Source: Thermomonas alba
Lineage (GTDB): Bacteria > Pseudomonadota > Gammaproteobacteria > Xanthomonadales > Xanthomonadaceae
DNA length: 64,000 nt
Direction of reading: 5' to 3'
NCBI RefSeq assembly: GCF_022419205.1
Contig: NZ_JAJOZU010000003.1
Location: 361,864 to 425,863 of the forward strand
A program made the translations under genes and the position numbers. Shown one piece after another: positions 17,941 through 30,118 of this stretch. The notes under the pieces are model-generated. The model worked only from the letters and a program-made list of their open reading frames with translations, had not been told where the DNA came from and did not search any database. Numbering within the stretch: the stretch's first letter is position 1; the number at the start of each line of letters is the position of its first letter.

Positions 17941-20532
17941 ATGCTGGACGCCTACCGCAAGCACCAGGCCGAGCGCGCCGCTCTCGGCATCCCGCCGCTG
18001 CCCCTGAACGCGCAGCAGACCGCCGACCTGATCGAACTGCTGAAGAACCCGCCGCCCGGCGAGGAGGCCTTCCTGCTCGATCTGCTGGTCAACCGTGTGC
18101 CGGCGGGCGTGGACGACGCCGCCAAGGTCAAGGCCAGCTATCTGGCCGCGCTGGCCTTTGGTAGCGAGCACAATCCGCTGATTTCGCGCCAGCGCGCGGT
18201 GGAACTGCTGGGCACCATGCTCGGCGGTTACAACGTCGCGCCGCTGATCCAACTGCTGGACGATGCCGAGGTGGGCGCCGCTGCGGCCGATGCCCTCAAG
18301 CACATCCTGCTGGTGTTCGACGCTTTCCACGATGTGGAGGAGAAGGCCAAGGCCGGCAATCCCAACGCCCGCGCCGTGCTGGAGAGCTGGGCGAATGCCG
18401 AATGGTTCACCAGCCGCCCGGAGGTGCCGGAATCGCTCACCATCACCGTGTTCAAGGTCCCGGGCGAGACCAATACCGACGACCTGTCGCCGGCGCCGGA
18501 CGCCACCACCCGTCCCGACATCCCGCTGCACGCGCTGGCGATGCTGAAGAACAAGCGTCCGGACGCGCCGTTCGAGCCCGAGGAGGACGGCAAGCGCGGC
18601 CCGATCGGCGAGATCCTGAAACTGAAGGAGAAGGGTCACCTGGTCGCCTACGTCGGCGACGTGGTGGGCACCGGCTCCAGCCGCAAGTCGGCCACCAACA
18701 GCGTGCTGTGGTGGACCGGTCAGGACATTCCCTATATCCCCAACAAGCGCTATGGCGGGGTGTGCCTGGGCGGCAAGATCGCGCCGATCTTCTACAACAC
18801 CATGGAAGACGCGGGTGCGCTGCCGATCGAGCTCGACGTGTCGAAGATGGAGCACGGCGACGTGATCGAGCTGCGCCCCTACGAGGGCAAGGCGCTGAAG
18901 AACGGCGAGGTGATCGCCACCTTCGCCCTGAAGTCCGAAGTGCTGCTGGATGAGGTGCGCGCTGGGGGCCGCATTCCGCTGATCATCGGCCGCGGCCTGA
19001 CGGCCAAGGCGCGCGAGGCCCTGGGTCTGCCCCCGGCCACGCTGTTCCGGTTGCCCAAGGCGCCCGCCGACACCGGCAAGGGCTACACTCTCGCCCAGAA
19101 GATCGTGGGCCGTGCCTGCGGCCTGCCGGAAGGCAAAGGTATCCGCCCTGGGACGTATTGCGAGCCGAAGATGACCTCGGTGGGCAGCCAGGACACCACC
19201 GGCCCGATGACCCGCGACGAGCTCAAAGATCTGGCCTGCCTCGGCTTCAGCGCCGATCTGGTGATGCAGAGCTTCTGCCACACCGCCGCCTACCCGAAGC
19301 CGGTGGACGTGAAGACCCACCACACCCTGCCGGAGTTCATTTCCACCCGTGGCGGCGTCTCGCTGCGCCCGGGCGACGGCATCATCCACAGCTGGCTCAA
19401 CCGCATGCTGCTGCCCGACACCGTGGGCACCGGCGGCGACTCGCACACCCGCTTCCCGATCGGCATCTCGTTCCCGGCCGGTTCCGGCCTGGTCGCGTTC
19501 GCCGCCGCCACCGGCGTGATGCCGCTGGACATGCCGGAATCGGTGCTGGTGCGCTTCAAGGGCAAGCTGCAGCCGGGCGTCACCCTGCGTGACCTGGTGC
19601 ACGCGATCCCGCTGTACGCCATCAAGCAGGGCCTGCTGACGGTCGCCAAGCAGGGCAAGAAGAACATCTTCTCCGGCCGCATCCTGGAGATCGAAGGTCT
19701 GCCTGATCTCAAGGTGGAGCAGGCGTTCGAGCTGGCGGATGCCTCCGCCGAACGGTCCGCCGCCGCCTGCACCGTGCGCCTGAACAAAGAGCCGATCATC
19801 GAGTATCTGACCAGCAACATCACCCTGCTCAAGTGGATGATCGCGCAGGGCTACCAGGACGCCCGCACCCTGCAGCGCCGCATCCGCAGGATGGAGGAAT
19901 GGCTGGCCAATCCGCAGCTTCTGGAGCCGGATGCCGATGCCGAGTACGCCGCGGTGATCGAGATCGACATGGACGAGATCGTCGAGCCGATCGTGTGCTG
20001 CCCGAACGACCCGGACGATGCCAAGACCCTGTCCGAGGTCGCCGGCGCCAAGATCGACGAGGTGTTCATCGGCTCGTGCATGACCAACATCGGCCATTTC
20101 CGCGCCGCGGCCAAGCTGCTGGAAGGTAAGCGCGACCTGCCGACGCGCCTGTGGATCGCGCCACCGACCAAGATGGACGCCGCCGAGCTGACCAACGAAG
20201 GCCACTACGGTACCTTCGGAGTGGCTGGAGCGCGCATGGAGATGCCGGGCTGCTCGCTGTGCATGGGCAATCAGGCGCAGATCCGCGAGGGCAGCACCGC
20301 GATGTCCACCAGCACCCGCAACTTCCCCAACCGCCTGGGTCGCAACACCAACGTGTACCTGGGCTCGGCGGAGCTGGCGGCGATCTGCGCGCGCCTGGGT
20401 CGCATCCCGACCCGCGAGGAGTACCTGGCCGACATCGGCGTGGTCAACGCCAACGGTGATGCGATCTACCGTTACATGAACTTCGACCAGATCGAGGAGT
20501 ATCGGCAGGTGGCGGATGCCGTCGCCGTCTGA
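17941..20532 (+). CDS. acnB: bifunctional aconitate hydratase 2 / 2-methylisocitrate dehydratase
   Basis: An 863-residue AcnB. The N-terminal HEAT-like domain specific to AcnB starts [20 protein letters not shown]. The swivelling domain comes second ([20 protein letters not shown]), followed by the catalytic core with [20 protein letters not shown] and [20 protein letters not shown]. The iron-sulfur ligands are in [12 protein letters not shown] and [14 protein letters not shown]. AcnB is usually the main TCA-cycle aconitase and can act in the methylcitrate cycle. The start has a modest ribosome binding site (aaggac). A strong intrinsic terminator follows at 20560. It is on the same strand as vapBC, 40 bases downstream. 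Confidence 0.95.
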   Translation: MLDAYRKHQAERAALGIPPLPLNAQQTADLIELLKNPPPGEEAFLLDLLVNRVPAGVDDAAKVKASYLAALAFGSEHNPLISRQRAVELLGTMLGGYNVAPLIQLLDDAEVGAAAADALKHILLVFDAFHDVEEKAKAGNPNARAVLESWANAEWFTSRPEVPESLTITVFKVPGETNTDDLSPAPDATTRPDIPLHALAMLKNKRPDAPFEPEEDGKRGPIGEILKLKEKGHLVAYVGDVVGTGSSRKSATNSVLWWTGQDIPYIPNKRYGGVCLGGKIAPIFYNTMEDAGALPIELDVSKMEHGDVIELRPYEGKALKNGEVIATFALKSEVLLDEVRAGGRIPLIIGRGLTAKAREALGLPPATLFRLPKAPADTGKGYTLAQKIVGRACGLPEGKGIRPGTYCEPKMTSVGSQDTTGPMTRDELKDLACLGFSADLVMQSFCHTAAYPKPVDVKTHHTLPEFISTRGGVSLRPGDGIIHSWLNRMLLPDTVGTGGDSHTRFPIGISFPAGSGLVAFAAATGVMPLDMPESVLVRFKGKLQPGVTLRDLVHAIPLYAIKQGLLTVAKQGKKNIFSGRILEIEGLPDLKVEQAFELADASAERSAAACTVRLNKEPIIEYLTSNITLLKWMIAQGYQDARTLQRRIRRMEEWLANPQLLEPDADAEYAAVIEIDMDEIVEPIVCCPNDPDDAKTLSEVAGAKIDEVFIGSCMTNIGHFRAAAKLLEGKRDLPTRLWIAPPTKMDAAELTNEGHYGTFGVAGARMEMPGCSLCMGNQAQIREGSTAMSTSTRNFPNRLGRNTNVYLGSAELAAICARLGRIPTREEYLADIGVVNANGDAIYRYMNFDQIEEYRQVADAVAV

Positions 20533-20559
20533 CCGTCCCCGGTCACGGCGAAATCCAAG

Positions 20560-20586
20560 CGCCCGGCAGCGATGCCGGGCGTTTTC
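20560..20586 (+). terminator. intrinsic terminator after acnB
   Basis: A 9-bp stem, cgcccggca / tgccgggcg, closed by a gcga tetraloop and followed by gtttt-type sequence. It lies 27 bases after the acnB stop and could also serve hflD from the other side. Confidence 0.75.
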
Positions 20587-20635
20587 GTACCACGCAGCGG
20601 CGTCGCCGCGCCGGCCAGGCGTCGCGACGGGCGTT

Positions 20636-21247
20636 TCAGCCCAGGAGTGCGTCCAGCGCGGCCGCCATCTGGCGGCGGGCGAACACGAAATCCCACAGGC
20701 TGCCGCCGAGCTGGCGCCACAGCACGGCGGCGCGCAGTGCGGCCAGCAGCAGCGCGCGGATCTCGGCCACCACCCCGGCCTGGCCGAGGTAGTGCGGATT
20801 GCCCTGCACCATCACCCGCGGGCGCAGCGTGCTCAGGGTTTCGGCGTACAGGCGAGCGAGATCGGTGATCACGTCTGGGTGCGCGCTGCCGAGGGAGTCC
20901 GCGCGCGGCGCGATCCGGCGCAGCCCGGCCTGCACCTTGTTCGTGATCGCCGTGTTGCGGATGAAGCGGCGCTCCAGCTGCAGCACGGCCAGCACCAGCC
21001 GGCCCAGCGCTTCGTCCTTGCTGCCATCGGCCAGGTAGTCGCGCAGCTGGCGCAGGCCGATGCGCAGCTCGCGTGCGCTGCCGAACACGCTCTCGGTGTC
21101 GGGGGCGTCGATCCGGAATACGCTGTCCAATGCGGTCTGTACCTGCACGTGATCGGACTGCCCGGTGTCGGCGATCCGGCGCACCTGCGTCAGCGCCTGC
21201 AGCAGTCCGGCCAGGGCCAGCACACGGTCTTGGTAGGGATGGGTCAT
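20636..21247 (-). CDS. hflD: high frequency lysogenization protein HflD homologue
   Basis: A 203-residue, mostly helical, peripheral membrane protein. HflD of E. coli binds phage lambda CII, but its physiological role in phage-free cells is unclear. Recognisable stretches are [43 protein letters not shown] and [20 protein letters not shown]. It lies 7 bases after mnmA on the same strand, the usual mnmA-hflD order of gammaproteobacteria, which supports the assignment. The unit would be NUDIX-mnmA-hflD. Confidence 0.87.
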   Translation of the reverse strand: MTHPYQDRVLALAGLLQALTQVRRIADTGQSDHVQVQTALDSVFRIDAPDTESVFGSARELRIGLRQLRDYLADGSKDEALGRLVLAVLQLERRFIRNTAITNKVQAGLRRIAPRADSLGSAHPDVITDLARLYAETLSTLRPRVMVQGNPHYLGQAGVVAEIRALLLAALRAAVLWRQLGGSLWDFVFARRQMAAALDALLG

Positions 21248-21254
21248 GCGGTTT

Positions 21255-22364
21255 TCACGGCTTCGGGTCGGGAACGGGGGCGTCGGTGGTGGCGATCACC
21301 GCGCCGCCCAGGCATATCTCCCCATCGTAGAGCACTACCGACTGTCCGGGCGTGACCGCACGCTGCGGGCGTTCGAAGCGCACCGACAGGCTGCCGTCGT
21401 CGCGGACCTCGACCTCGCAGGGCTCGTCCGGCTGGCGGTAGCGGGTCTGCGCGGTGCAGGAGAAACGTGTAGCGGGTGGATTGCCGGCGATCCAGTGCGC
21501 CTCTTCGCTGCGCAGCATGCGCGACTGCAGCCACGGGCTATCGTGGCCTTGATCGACGTACAGGATGTTGCGCGCCACGTCCTTGGCTACCACGAACCAT
21601 GGCGCCTGCGGACGCCCGCGCACGCCGCCGATCGCCAGCCCTTCACGCTGGCCGAGGGTGAAATAGAACACTCCGGGATGGGTGCCGATCCGGAAACCGT
21701 CGGGGGTGCGCAGCTCGCCTTCCTGCGCCGGCAGGTATTGCGCGAGGAAACGGCGGAAATCGCGTTCGCCGATGAAGCAGATGCCGGTGGAATCCTTTTT
21801 GCGGGCGGTGGGCAGGCCATGTTCGGTCGCCAGCGCGCGCACGGCCTGTTTGTGCAGCCCGCCCAGCGGGAAGCGGGTGGCCGCCAGCTGCGCCTGCCCC
21901 AGCTGGTGCAGGAAATAGCTCTGGTCCTTGCTGCGATCCAGCGCGCGCAGCAGCAGGAAGGTATCGCCCTGGCGCTGTACCCGCGCGTAGTGGCCGGTGG
22001 CGATGGCCTCGGCGCCGAGCTCGCGTGCGGCGTCGAGGAAATGCTTGAACTTGATCTCGCGGTTGCACAGCACGTCCGGGTTTGGCGTGCGCCCGGCCGC
22101 GTATTCCGCGAGGAAATGCTGGAATACGCCGTCCCAATATTCCTTCGAAAAATCGCGGAAGCGGATCGGAATGCCAAGCCGCCCGCAGACTGCCACCGCG
22201 TCGCGGCGATCCTCTTCGGCCCGGCACTCGCCGCTGCCGTCATCGGCCCAGTTCTGCATGAACAGCCCGATGACCTCATGCCCGGCATCGCGCAGCAGCA
22301 GGGCGGCCACGGAGGAATCCACCCCGCCGGACATGCCGACGACGATCCGCCCGGATGCGCTCAT
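21255..22364 (-). CDS. mnmA: tRNA-specific 2-thiouridylase MnmA
   Basis: A 369-residue enzyme that thiolates uridine 34 of the tRNAs for Lys, Glu and Gln using ATP and a sulfur relay. The PP-loop is [17 protein letters not shown]. The catalytic cysteines lie in [17 protein letters not shown] and [18 protein letters not shown]. The tRNA-binding SYFLHQL motif and the C-terminal beta-barrel ([20 protein letters not shown]) are present. Length is typical. The ATG at 22364 overlaps the NUDIX stop as ATGA, so it is translationally coupled. Confidence 0.95.
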   Translation of the reverse strand: MSASGRIVVGMSGGVDSSVAALLLRDAGHEVIGLFMQNWADDGSGECRAEEDRRDAVAVCGRLGIPIRFRDFSKEYWDGVFQHFLAEYAAGRTPNPDVLCNREIKFKHFLDAARELGAEAIATGHYARVQRQGDTFLLLRALDRSKDQSYFLHQLGQAQLAATRFPLGGLHKQAVRALATEHGLPTARKKDSTGICFIGERDFRRFLAQYLPAQEGELRTPDGFRIGTHPGVFYFTLGQREGLAIGGVRGRPQAPWFVVAKDVARNILYVDQGHDSPWLQSRMLRSEEAHWIAGNPPATRFSCTAQTRYRQPDEPCEVEVRDDGSLSVRFERPQRAVTPGQSVVLYDGEICLGGAVIATTDAPVPDPKP

Positions 22365-22831
22365 GCCAGGTGCCGGGCCAGTGCCAGCGGGTAGCGGCTG
22401 CCGCCGAGGTAGTCGGCCACCGCGCGCCAGACCAAGGGGCTGCGATGGCGCGCGGCTTCGGCCTGGAGCGTGGCCGGGGTCAGCCACAGTGCGCGCACGA
22501 TGCCCTCATCCAGCGTGGCGCCGGGGATCTCCTCCTCGGGCTCGGCGGCGAACGCGAAGCGCAGGTAGTGGCGTCCGCTCTCGGGCGCGCGCCACTGGTA
22601 GGTGCCGATCAGATGGGTCAGGCGGACCTTCCAGCCGGTTTCCTCGCGGGTCTCGCGCAGGGCGGCCTCTTGCAGGCTCTCGTTCGGCTCCAGGTGGCCG
22701 GCCGGCTGGTTCAGCACCAGGCGGCCGTCGGCATGCTCCTCCACGCACAGCAGCAGGCCGTCACGCACCACCACCGTGGCGACGGTGACGTCGGGCTGCC
22801 AGGGGGTCTTGGATGAATGCAAATGGGACAT
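22361..22831 (-). CDS. NUDIX hydrolase (NudJ-like)
   Basis: A 156-residue NUDIX protein. The Nudix box starts in the glycine of [20 protein letters not shown] and ends ETGWKV, matching Gx5Ex7REUxEExGU. NudJ-type enzymes hydrolyse thiamin or nucleoside pyrophosphates, and in many gammaproteobacteria the gene precedes mnmA as here, which is the reason for this label. The start at 22831 ([20 protein letters not shown]) is the only well-placed Met. It is divergent from clpS with a short spacer. Confidence 0.87.
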   Translation of the reverse strand: MSHLHSSKTPWQPDVTVATVVVRDGLLLCVEEHADGRLVLNQPAGHLEPNESLQEAALRETREETGWKVRLTHLIGTYQWRAPESGRHYLRFAFAAEPEEEIPGATLDEGIVRALWLTPATLQAEAARHRSPLVWRAVADYLGGSRYPLALARHLA

Positions 22832-22879
22832 GCGGGCATTGTCCGCCTGCGCGCCGGCTCCGTCCATCGGCCGGCTTCG

Positions 22880-22885
22880 TATAAT
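22880..22885 (+). promoter_or_regulatory. putative -10 element of clpS
   Basis: A perfect tataat lies only 7 bases before the clpS ATG. If used, the transcript would be nearly leaderless. No good -35 was found at 16-18 bases, so this is weak support. Confidence 0.3.
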
Positions 22886-22891
22886 CACGGC

Positions 22892-23221
22892 ATGGCAACG
22901 CAGCCCGACAAACCGCAACAGCAGCCCGATCACGGCGTCGCGGTGGCGCCGGCGCGCCCGGAGGCGACCCGGCCGCCGCTGTACACGGTGCTCTTGCTGA
23001 ACGACGACTACACCCCGATGGATTTCGTGGTCGACGTGCTGATGCAGTTTTTCGGCATGTCCCTGGAGAAGGCGACCCAGGTGATGCTGCACGTGCATAC
23101 CCGTGGGCGCGGCGTGTGCGGGGTCTATACCCGCGAGATCGCCGAGACCAAGGTCGCTCAAGTAAACGACTACGCGCGGCTGAACCAGCACCCGCTGTTG
23201 TGCACGATGGAACGCAGCTAG
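22892..23221 (+). CDS. clpS: ATP-dependent Clp protease adaptor ClpS
   Basis: A 109-residue adaptor that hands N-degron substrates to ClpAP. After a variable proline-rich tail (about 25 residues) the core reads [20 protein letters not shown], with the N-degron pocket residues Asn-Asp-Asp, then [20 protein letters not shown], ending EHP-like [11 protein letters not shown]. The start at 22892 is the only Met in a sensible position. clpA follows 73 bases downstream, the usual gene pair. Divergent from the NUDIX gene. Confidence 0.95.
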   Translation: MATQPDKPQQQPDHGVAVAPARPEATRPPLYTVLLLNDDYTPMDFVVDVLMQFFGMSLEKATQVMLHVHTRGRGVCGVYTREIAETKVAQVNDYARLNQHPLLCTMERS

Positions 23222-23294
23222 CCCGCCCGGGGACTTGTGCCGACGGGGATTGCGCCTTACATAGGAAGCAAGCTTCTCCCCCAAGGGCGTTCCC

Positions 23295-25574
<2,280 letters not shown>

Positions 25575-25580
25575 GCCTGG

Positions 25581-26291
25581 ATGCTGGCGGCGCAGGTCGA
25601 GCTGCGGAAGATCGACGACCTGGCCGCCGAGGCGCGGGCGCAGGGGCTTGCGTGGCTGACCCCCGCCGAGCGGGAGCGCTTGCGGACGATCACCGCACCC
25701 GCGCGGCAGGAAGCCTTTCTCGCGGGGCACTGGCAGGCCCGCAAGCGCGCCGCACAGCGGCTGGGGCTTGCGCTGCATTCCATCGCGTGGGCGGTGCAGG
25801 CCCGCGGCCGCCCGCAGCTACAGGTCGCAGGCGAGGCGCTGCCGCTGCATGTATCCATCAGCCACAGCGATGGCTGGCTGGCGGTTGCCGTGGCCGATGT
25901 GCCGGTGGGGATCGATCTGGAACTGCCGCGGCGCCCGCGCGACTGGCGCAAACTGGCGGCGTTCGTCCTCACCGCGGAGGAGGGTGGCGATCTCGAGGCG
26001 CGCGCAGAGCGCGCGCAGGCGGCGTTGTTCCGGCGCCTGTGGGCGCTGAAAGAAGCCCATGCCAAGCGCAGCGGGCAGGGGCTTGGCGTGCGCGCGGCGC
26101 GTGAGCGCTGCGCGCGGCCGACGACGGCGGCGTCGGCCGAGGCCTGGACCTGGGACGTGGGCGAGGGGGCGCTGGCCCTGGCGGGCGTCCCGGGATTGCA
26201 GGTGCAATGGCTGGCATGGGACTGGCCGTCCCCGCCGGCCGGCCTGGCGTGCTGGCGCTATGCCGATGCCAATCCCCGCAGACGGGATTGA
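25581..26291 (+). CDS. 4'-phosphopantetheinyl transferase superfamily protein
   Basis: A 236-residue Sfp-type enzyme that would move phosphopantetheine from CoA to a carrier protein. The metal motif is VGIDLELPRR with D112 and E114, and the second signature is LWALKEAHAKRSGQGL with E158, matching the FxxKE pattern. The region LPLHVSISHSDGWLAVA is the usual upstream motif. Natural partner proteins are not encoded nearby; xanthomonads use such enzymes for pigment (aryl polyene) or peptide synthases, which is only an inference here. It is 6 bases after clpA. Its stop overlaps the -35 box of the next promoter. Confidence 0.87.
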   Translation: MLAAQVELRKIDDLAAEARAQGLAWLTPAERERLRTITAPARQEAFLAGHWQARKRAAQRLGLALHSIAWAVQARGRPQLQVAGEALPLHVSISHSDGWLAVAVADVPVGIDLELPRRPRDWRKLAAFVLTAEEGGDLEARAERAQAALFRRLWALKEAHAKRSGQGLGVRAARERCARPTTAASAEAWTWDVGEGALALAGVPGLQVQWLAWDWPSPPAGLACWRYADANPRRRD

Positions 26292-26317
26292 CCAGGCAAT
26301 GCCTGCCACAATATCTT
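26288..26317 (+). promoter_or_regulatory. putative sigma70 promoter of the nrd leader
   Basis: ttgacc (26288-26293) and tatctt (26312-26317) are separated by 18 bases. This places transcription start just before the riboswitch. The -35 overlaps the stop codon of the phosphopantetheinyl transferase gene. Confidence 0.55.
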
Positions 26318-26325
26318 GTGGTCGT

Positions 26326-26516
26326 CGGTTCCTGTGGCTACAAGCTACAGGATGAAAAGGGAAGCCGGTCCACGTGCGCAGGCACGGAATCCGGCGCTGC
26401 CCCGCAGCGGTAGGTGGAGACGAGGTCGCGGCGACCACTGGGACGGCGGTTCCGGGAAGGTGCGACCGAGGTGACGGCCAGCCCGTCGCATCCACGAGCC
26501 CGAAGACCTGCCGACA
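26326..26516 (+). promoter_or_regulatory. cobalamin (adenosylcobalamin) riboswitch
   Basis: The conserved cobalamin-aptamer blocks occur in order: ggttcc near the start, gatgaaaagggaagccggt (26351-26369), gctgccccgcagcggta (26396-26412), gaccactgggac, gggaaggtgcgacc and the B12 box gagcccgaagacctgcc (26497-26513). The aptamer precedes nrdA by about 190 bases, and the spacer holds GC-rich segments that could form the expression platform (ccgcgcgg and gcgggt stems). When adenosylcobalamin is abundant such switches normally turn the gene off, so this class I reductase would be repressed, fitting a cell that also has a B12-dependent class II enzyme. The class II gene is not in this window. Confidence 0.9.
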
Positions 26517-26708
26517 GCCGCGCGAAGCACGCCGCGCGGTGCCGGCCGCGGAATCTCCGGGGGGAGATGGCCGGTGCAGCAGGGTCTGCCCGCGCCTTCC
26601 GCGCGGGTCGCAGGCCGTGCGACACCGCGCCGTCAATCTGGGGCTTCCGATGCCATCCGTGCCTGCGAGGGACAGGTCCGGGTTCGTGCATCACGCATGG
26701 AGATCCCA

Positions 26709-29102
26709 ATGATGTCTGCATCCGATGCCGCGTTGGCCAGCGCGCCCGACGTGCCCGCGTTCGACCTCACACCGCCGCCCACCGCCACCAGCATGTGCGT
26801 GACCAAGCGCAACGGCACCCGCGAGGCGGTGGACTTGAACAAGATCGTGCGCGCCATCACCCGCGCCGCCGATGGCCTGCATGCGGTGGATCCGATGCGG
26901 GTCGCGACTCGCACCATTTCCGGCCTGTATGACGGCGCGACGACCCAGGAGCTGGACGAGCTGTCCATTCGCACCGCCGCGCTGCTGACCGGCGAGGAGC
27001 CCGAATATGGTCGTCTGGCTGCGCGCTTGCTGGCCGGAGTGATCGCCAAGGAAGTGGCGGGGCAGGAGATCCACGCCTTCTCGCAGTCGGTACAGCGCGG
27101 CTTCGATCTCGGCCTGATCAACGAGCGCCTGCTGGCTTTCGTGCAGGCCAATGCGCGCAAGCTCAATGACGCCATCGATGCCTCGCTCGATCGCGAGTTC
27201 GAATACTTCGGCCTGCGCACCCTGTACGACCGCTACCTGCTGCGTCATCCGCACACCCGCAAGGTGATCGAGACGCCGCAGCAGTTCTTCATGCGCATCG
27301 CCTGCGCGCTGAGCCAGGACGTGGGCGAGGCCCTGACGCTGTATCGCGGCATGGCGCGTCTGGATTACCTGCCGTCCTCGCCCACCCTGTTCAATGCCGG
27401 CACCCGGCACGAGCAGCTGTCCTCCTGCTTCCTGCTGGATTCACCGCAGGACACGCTGGAGTCGATCTACCAGCGCTACGGCCAGATCGCGCAGCTGTCC
27501 AAGTTCAGCGGCGGCATCGGCGTGAGCTGGTCGCGGGTGCGCGCGCGCGGCGCGCTGATCCGCTCCACCAACGGCTTCAGCAACGGCATCGTGCCGTGGC
27601 TGAAGACACTGGATGCCTCGGTGGCCGCGGTCAACCAGGGTGGTAAGCGCAAGGGCGCGGCCTGCGTGTATCTGGAAACCTGGCATGCCGACATCGAGGA
27701 TTTCCTGGAACTGCGCGACAACACTGGGGACGAGGCGCGGCGCACGCACAACCTCAATCTCGCCAACTGGGTGCCGGATCTGTTCATGCGCCGAGTCGAG
27801 GCCGATCAGCCGTGGTCGCTGTTCGATCCGGCGCAGGTGCCGGAGCTGGTGGACCTGTACGGCGACGACTTCGAGCGCGCCTATGTGCAGGCCGAGCAGC
27901 AGGGCAAGGCGGTGCGCCAGCTTCCGGCGCGCAAGCTGTATGCGCGGATGATGCGCACCCTGGCCGAGACCGGCAACGGCTGGATGACCTTCAAGGACAA
28001 GTGCAACCGCGCCTGCAACCAGACCGCGCGCCCGGAAAACGTGGTGCACCTGTCCAATCTGTGCACCGAAATCCTGGAGGTCACCTCCGATGCGGAAACC
28101 GCGGTGTGCAATCTCGGTTCGATCAATCTGGCGCGGCATTTCGATGCCGAGGGCCAGTTCGATTTCGAGAAGCTGGCCGAGACCGTACGCATGGCGGTGC
28201 GCCAGCTCGACCGCGTGATCGACCTGAATTTCTATCCGATCGAACCAGCCCGTCGCGGCAACCTGCGCTGGCGGCCGGTGGGGCTTGGCTGCATGGGCCT
28301 GCAGGACGTGTTCTTCCGCCTGCGCCTGCCGTTCGACAGCGAGCCGGCCCGCGCGCTCTCGCGCAGGATCGCCGAGGACATCTATTTCCATGCGCTGGAG
28401 ACCTCGTGCGCGTTGGCGCAGGAGCTGGGCGCGCATCCGGCGTTCGCCGACACCCGCGCCGCCCGCGGCGAGCTGCAGTTCGACGCCTGGGGAGTGCGCC
28501 CGGAAAACCAGGCGCGCTGGGACGCGCTGCGCGAGCGCATCCAGGCGCACGGCCTGCGCAACTCGTTGCTGGTGGCGATCGCGCCGACTGCGACCATCGC
28601 TTCGATCGCCGGCTGCTATGAGTGCGTCGAACCGCAGGTGTCCAACCTGTTCAAGCGCGAGACGCTCTCCGGCGATTTCCTGCAGGTCAACCGCTATCTG
28701 GTCGAAGAGCTCAAGCGGCTCGGGCTGTGGACGCCGGAGATGCGCGATGCGATCAAGCTGGCCGAAGGGTCGATCCAGGGCATCCCCCAGATTCCGGACG
28801 TGCTGCGCCAGATCTACCGCACCGCGTGGGAGCTGCCGATGCGCAGCCTGATCGACATGGCCGCCGAGCGCGGCGCCTTCATCGACCAGTCCGCCTCGCT
28901 CAATCTGTTCATGGAAAGCCCGACCATCGGCGCGCTGTCGTCGATGTACATGTACGCCTGGAAGAAGGGCCTGAAGACCACCTACTACCTGCGTTCGCGG
29001 CCGGCCACCCGGATCGCCAAGACCACCGTCGGCGCCTACACCCCGGCGCAGGCGGTGGCCTGCTCGCTGGAAAACCCGGAAAGCTGCGAGGCCTGCCAAT
29101 GA
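26709..29102 (+). CDS. nrdA: ribonucleoside-diphosphate reductase alpha subunit, class I
   Basis: A 797-residue catalytic subunit that reduces ribonucleotides to deoxyribonucleotides. The N-terminal ATP-cone is MCVTKRNGTREAVDLNKIVR. The redox cysteines are in LSSCFLLDSPQD and ETAVCNLGSINLA, and the radical-site triad is in VVHLSNLCTEILEV (N, C, E). The C terminus ends CEACQ, the thiol pair that passes electrons from thioredoxin or glutaredoxin. ATG 26709 follows a ggag site; an in-frame ATG at 26697 would add MEIP. It is under the cobalamin riboswitch and overlaps nrdB by ATGA. Confidence 0.94.
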   Translation: MMSASDAALASAPDVPAFDLTPPPTATSMCVTKRNGTREAVDLNKIVRAITRAADGLHAVDPMRVATRTISGLYDGATTQELDELSIRTAALLTGEEPEYGRLAARLLAGVIAKEVAGQEIHAFSQSVQRGFDLGLINERLLAFVQANARKLNDAIDASLDREFEYFGLRTLYDRYLLRHPHTRKVIETPQQFFMRIACALSQDVGEALTLYRGMARLDYLPSSPTLFNAGTRHEQLSSCFLLDSPQDTLESIYQRYGQIAQLSKFSGGIGVSWSRVRARGALIRSTNGFSNGIVPWLKTLDASVAAVNQGGKRKGAACVYLETWHADIEDFLELRDNTGDEARRTHNLNLANWVPDLFMRRVEADQPWSLFDPAQVPELVDLYGDDFERAYVQAEQQGKAVRQLPARKLYARMMRTLAETGNGWMTFKDKCNRACNQTARPENVVHLSNLCTEILEVTSDAETAVCNLGSINLARHFDAEGQFDFEKLAETVRMAVRQLDRVIDLNFYPIEPARRGNLRWRPVGLGCMGLQDVFFRLRLPFDSEPARALSRRIAEDIYFHALETSCALAQELGAHPAFADTRAARGELQFDAWGVRPENQARWDALRERIQAHGLRNSLLVAIAPTATIASIAGCYECVEPQVSNLFKRETLSGDFLQVNRYLVEELKRLGLWTPEMRDAIKLAEGSIQGIPQIPDVLRQIYRTAWELPMRSLIDMAAERGAFIDQSASLNLFMESPTIGALSSMYMYAWKKGLKTTYYLRSRPATRIAKTTVGAYTPAQAVACSLENPESCEACQ

Positions 29103-30118
29103 ACATCGACCGTCCCGCCATGCTGCTCGATCCCGGCTTCGACCTGACCCTACGGCCGATGCGCTACCCGCAGTTCTACGAGATGTACCGCAATGCGATC
29201 CGCAACACCTGGACGGTCGAGGAGATCAACTTCGAGATCGATCTGAACGACCTGCGGCACAAGATGATGCTGGCCGACCGTCACCTGATCCACCGGCTGG
29301 TGGCCTTCTTCGCCACCGGGGATTCGATCGTGTCCAACAATCTGGTGCTGAACCTGTACCGCCACCTCAACGCACCGGAAGCGCGCATGTACCTGTCGCG
29401 CCAGCTGTACGAGGAGGCGCTGCACGTGCAGTTCTACCTGACCCTGCTGGACAACTACCTGCCGGATCCGGAGGAGCGCTTCCGCGCGTTCGCGGCGGTG
29501 GAGAACATCGCTTCGATCCGCAAGAAGGCCGAGTTCTGCTTCAAGTGGATCGACTCGATCCATGACCTCGACCGCATCCAGACGCGCGCGCAGCGCCGCC
29601 AGTTCCTGCTCAACCAGATCTGCTTCGCCGCCTGCATCGAAGGGCTGTTCTTCTTCGCGGCGTTTGCCTATGTGTATTACCTGCGTTCGCGCGGGTTGCT
29701 TCCGGGGCTGGCGTCGGGCACCAACTGGGTGTTCCGCGACGAGAGCTGCCACATGCAGTTTGCGTTCGAATGCGTGCGCACCATCCGGGCCGAGGAACCG
29801 GAGTTGTTCGATGCGGAGATGGAGCAGCAGGTACGCGCGATGCTGGGCGAAGCCATCGAATGCGAGATGCAGTTCGCCGAGGACGTGCTCTCCGGCGGCG
29901 TAGCGGGCATCTCCACCCGCGACATGCGGCAATACCTGCAGCACTGCGCGGACGCCCACTTCGACAAGCTGGGCATGCCCCGCCAGTACCACGTGCGCAA
30001 CCCGCTGCCGTTCATGGAGCTGCAGGACGTGCAGGAGCTGACCAACTTCTTCGAGCGGCGGGTGTCCGCCTACCAGGTCGGGGTGCAGGGCGAGGTGGCC
30101 TTCGACCATGCCTTCTGA
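29099..30118 (+). CDS. nrdB: ribonucleoside-diphosphate reductase beta subunit, class I
   Basis: A 339-residue radical-generating subunit. The diiron ligands are all present: D75 (FATGDSIVSNN), E106 and H109 (YEEALHVQFY), E180 (CFAACIEGLFFF), E214 and H217 (FRDESCHMQF). The radical tyrosine Y113 sits at the expected position after H109, so it is a tyrosyl-radical enzyme, not the Phe-type class Ic. The ATG at 29099 overlaps the nrdA stop. The C terminus QGEVAFDHAF is the tail that binds NrdA. The next gene starts 11 bases before its end. Confidence 0.93.
   Translation: MNIDRPAMLLDPGFDLTLRPMRYPQFYEMYRNAIRNTWTVEEINFEIDLNDLRHKMMLADRHLIHRLVAFFATGDSIVSNNLVLNLYRHLNAPEARMYLSRQLYEEALHVQFYLTLLDNYLPDPEERFRAFAAVENIASIRKKAEFCFKWIDSIHDLDRIQTRAQRRQFLLNQICFAACIEGLFFFAAFAYVYYLRSRGLLPGLASGTNWVFRDESCHMQFAFECVRTIRAEEPELFDAEMEQQVRAMLGEAIECEMQFAEDVLSGGVAGISTRDMRQYLQHCADAHFDKLGMPRQYHVRNPLPFMELQDVQELTNFFERRVSAYQVGVQGEVAFDHAF

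Noticed and set aside
17866-20205. Long open frame antisense to acnB (about 780 codons)
   Set aside because: It mirrors the aconitase codons in a high-GC genome, has His/Gln/Arg/Gly-rich low-complexity sequence and no recognisable domain.
29099-30118. nrdB as a Phe-type class Ic (Mn/Fe) subunit
   Set aside because: The radical tyrosine is present (Y113, at the position equivalent to Y122 in E. coli).
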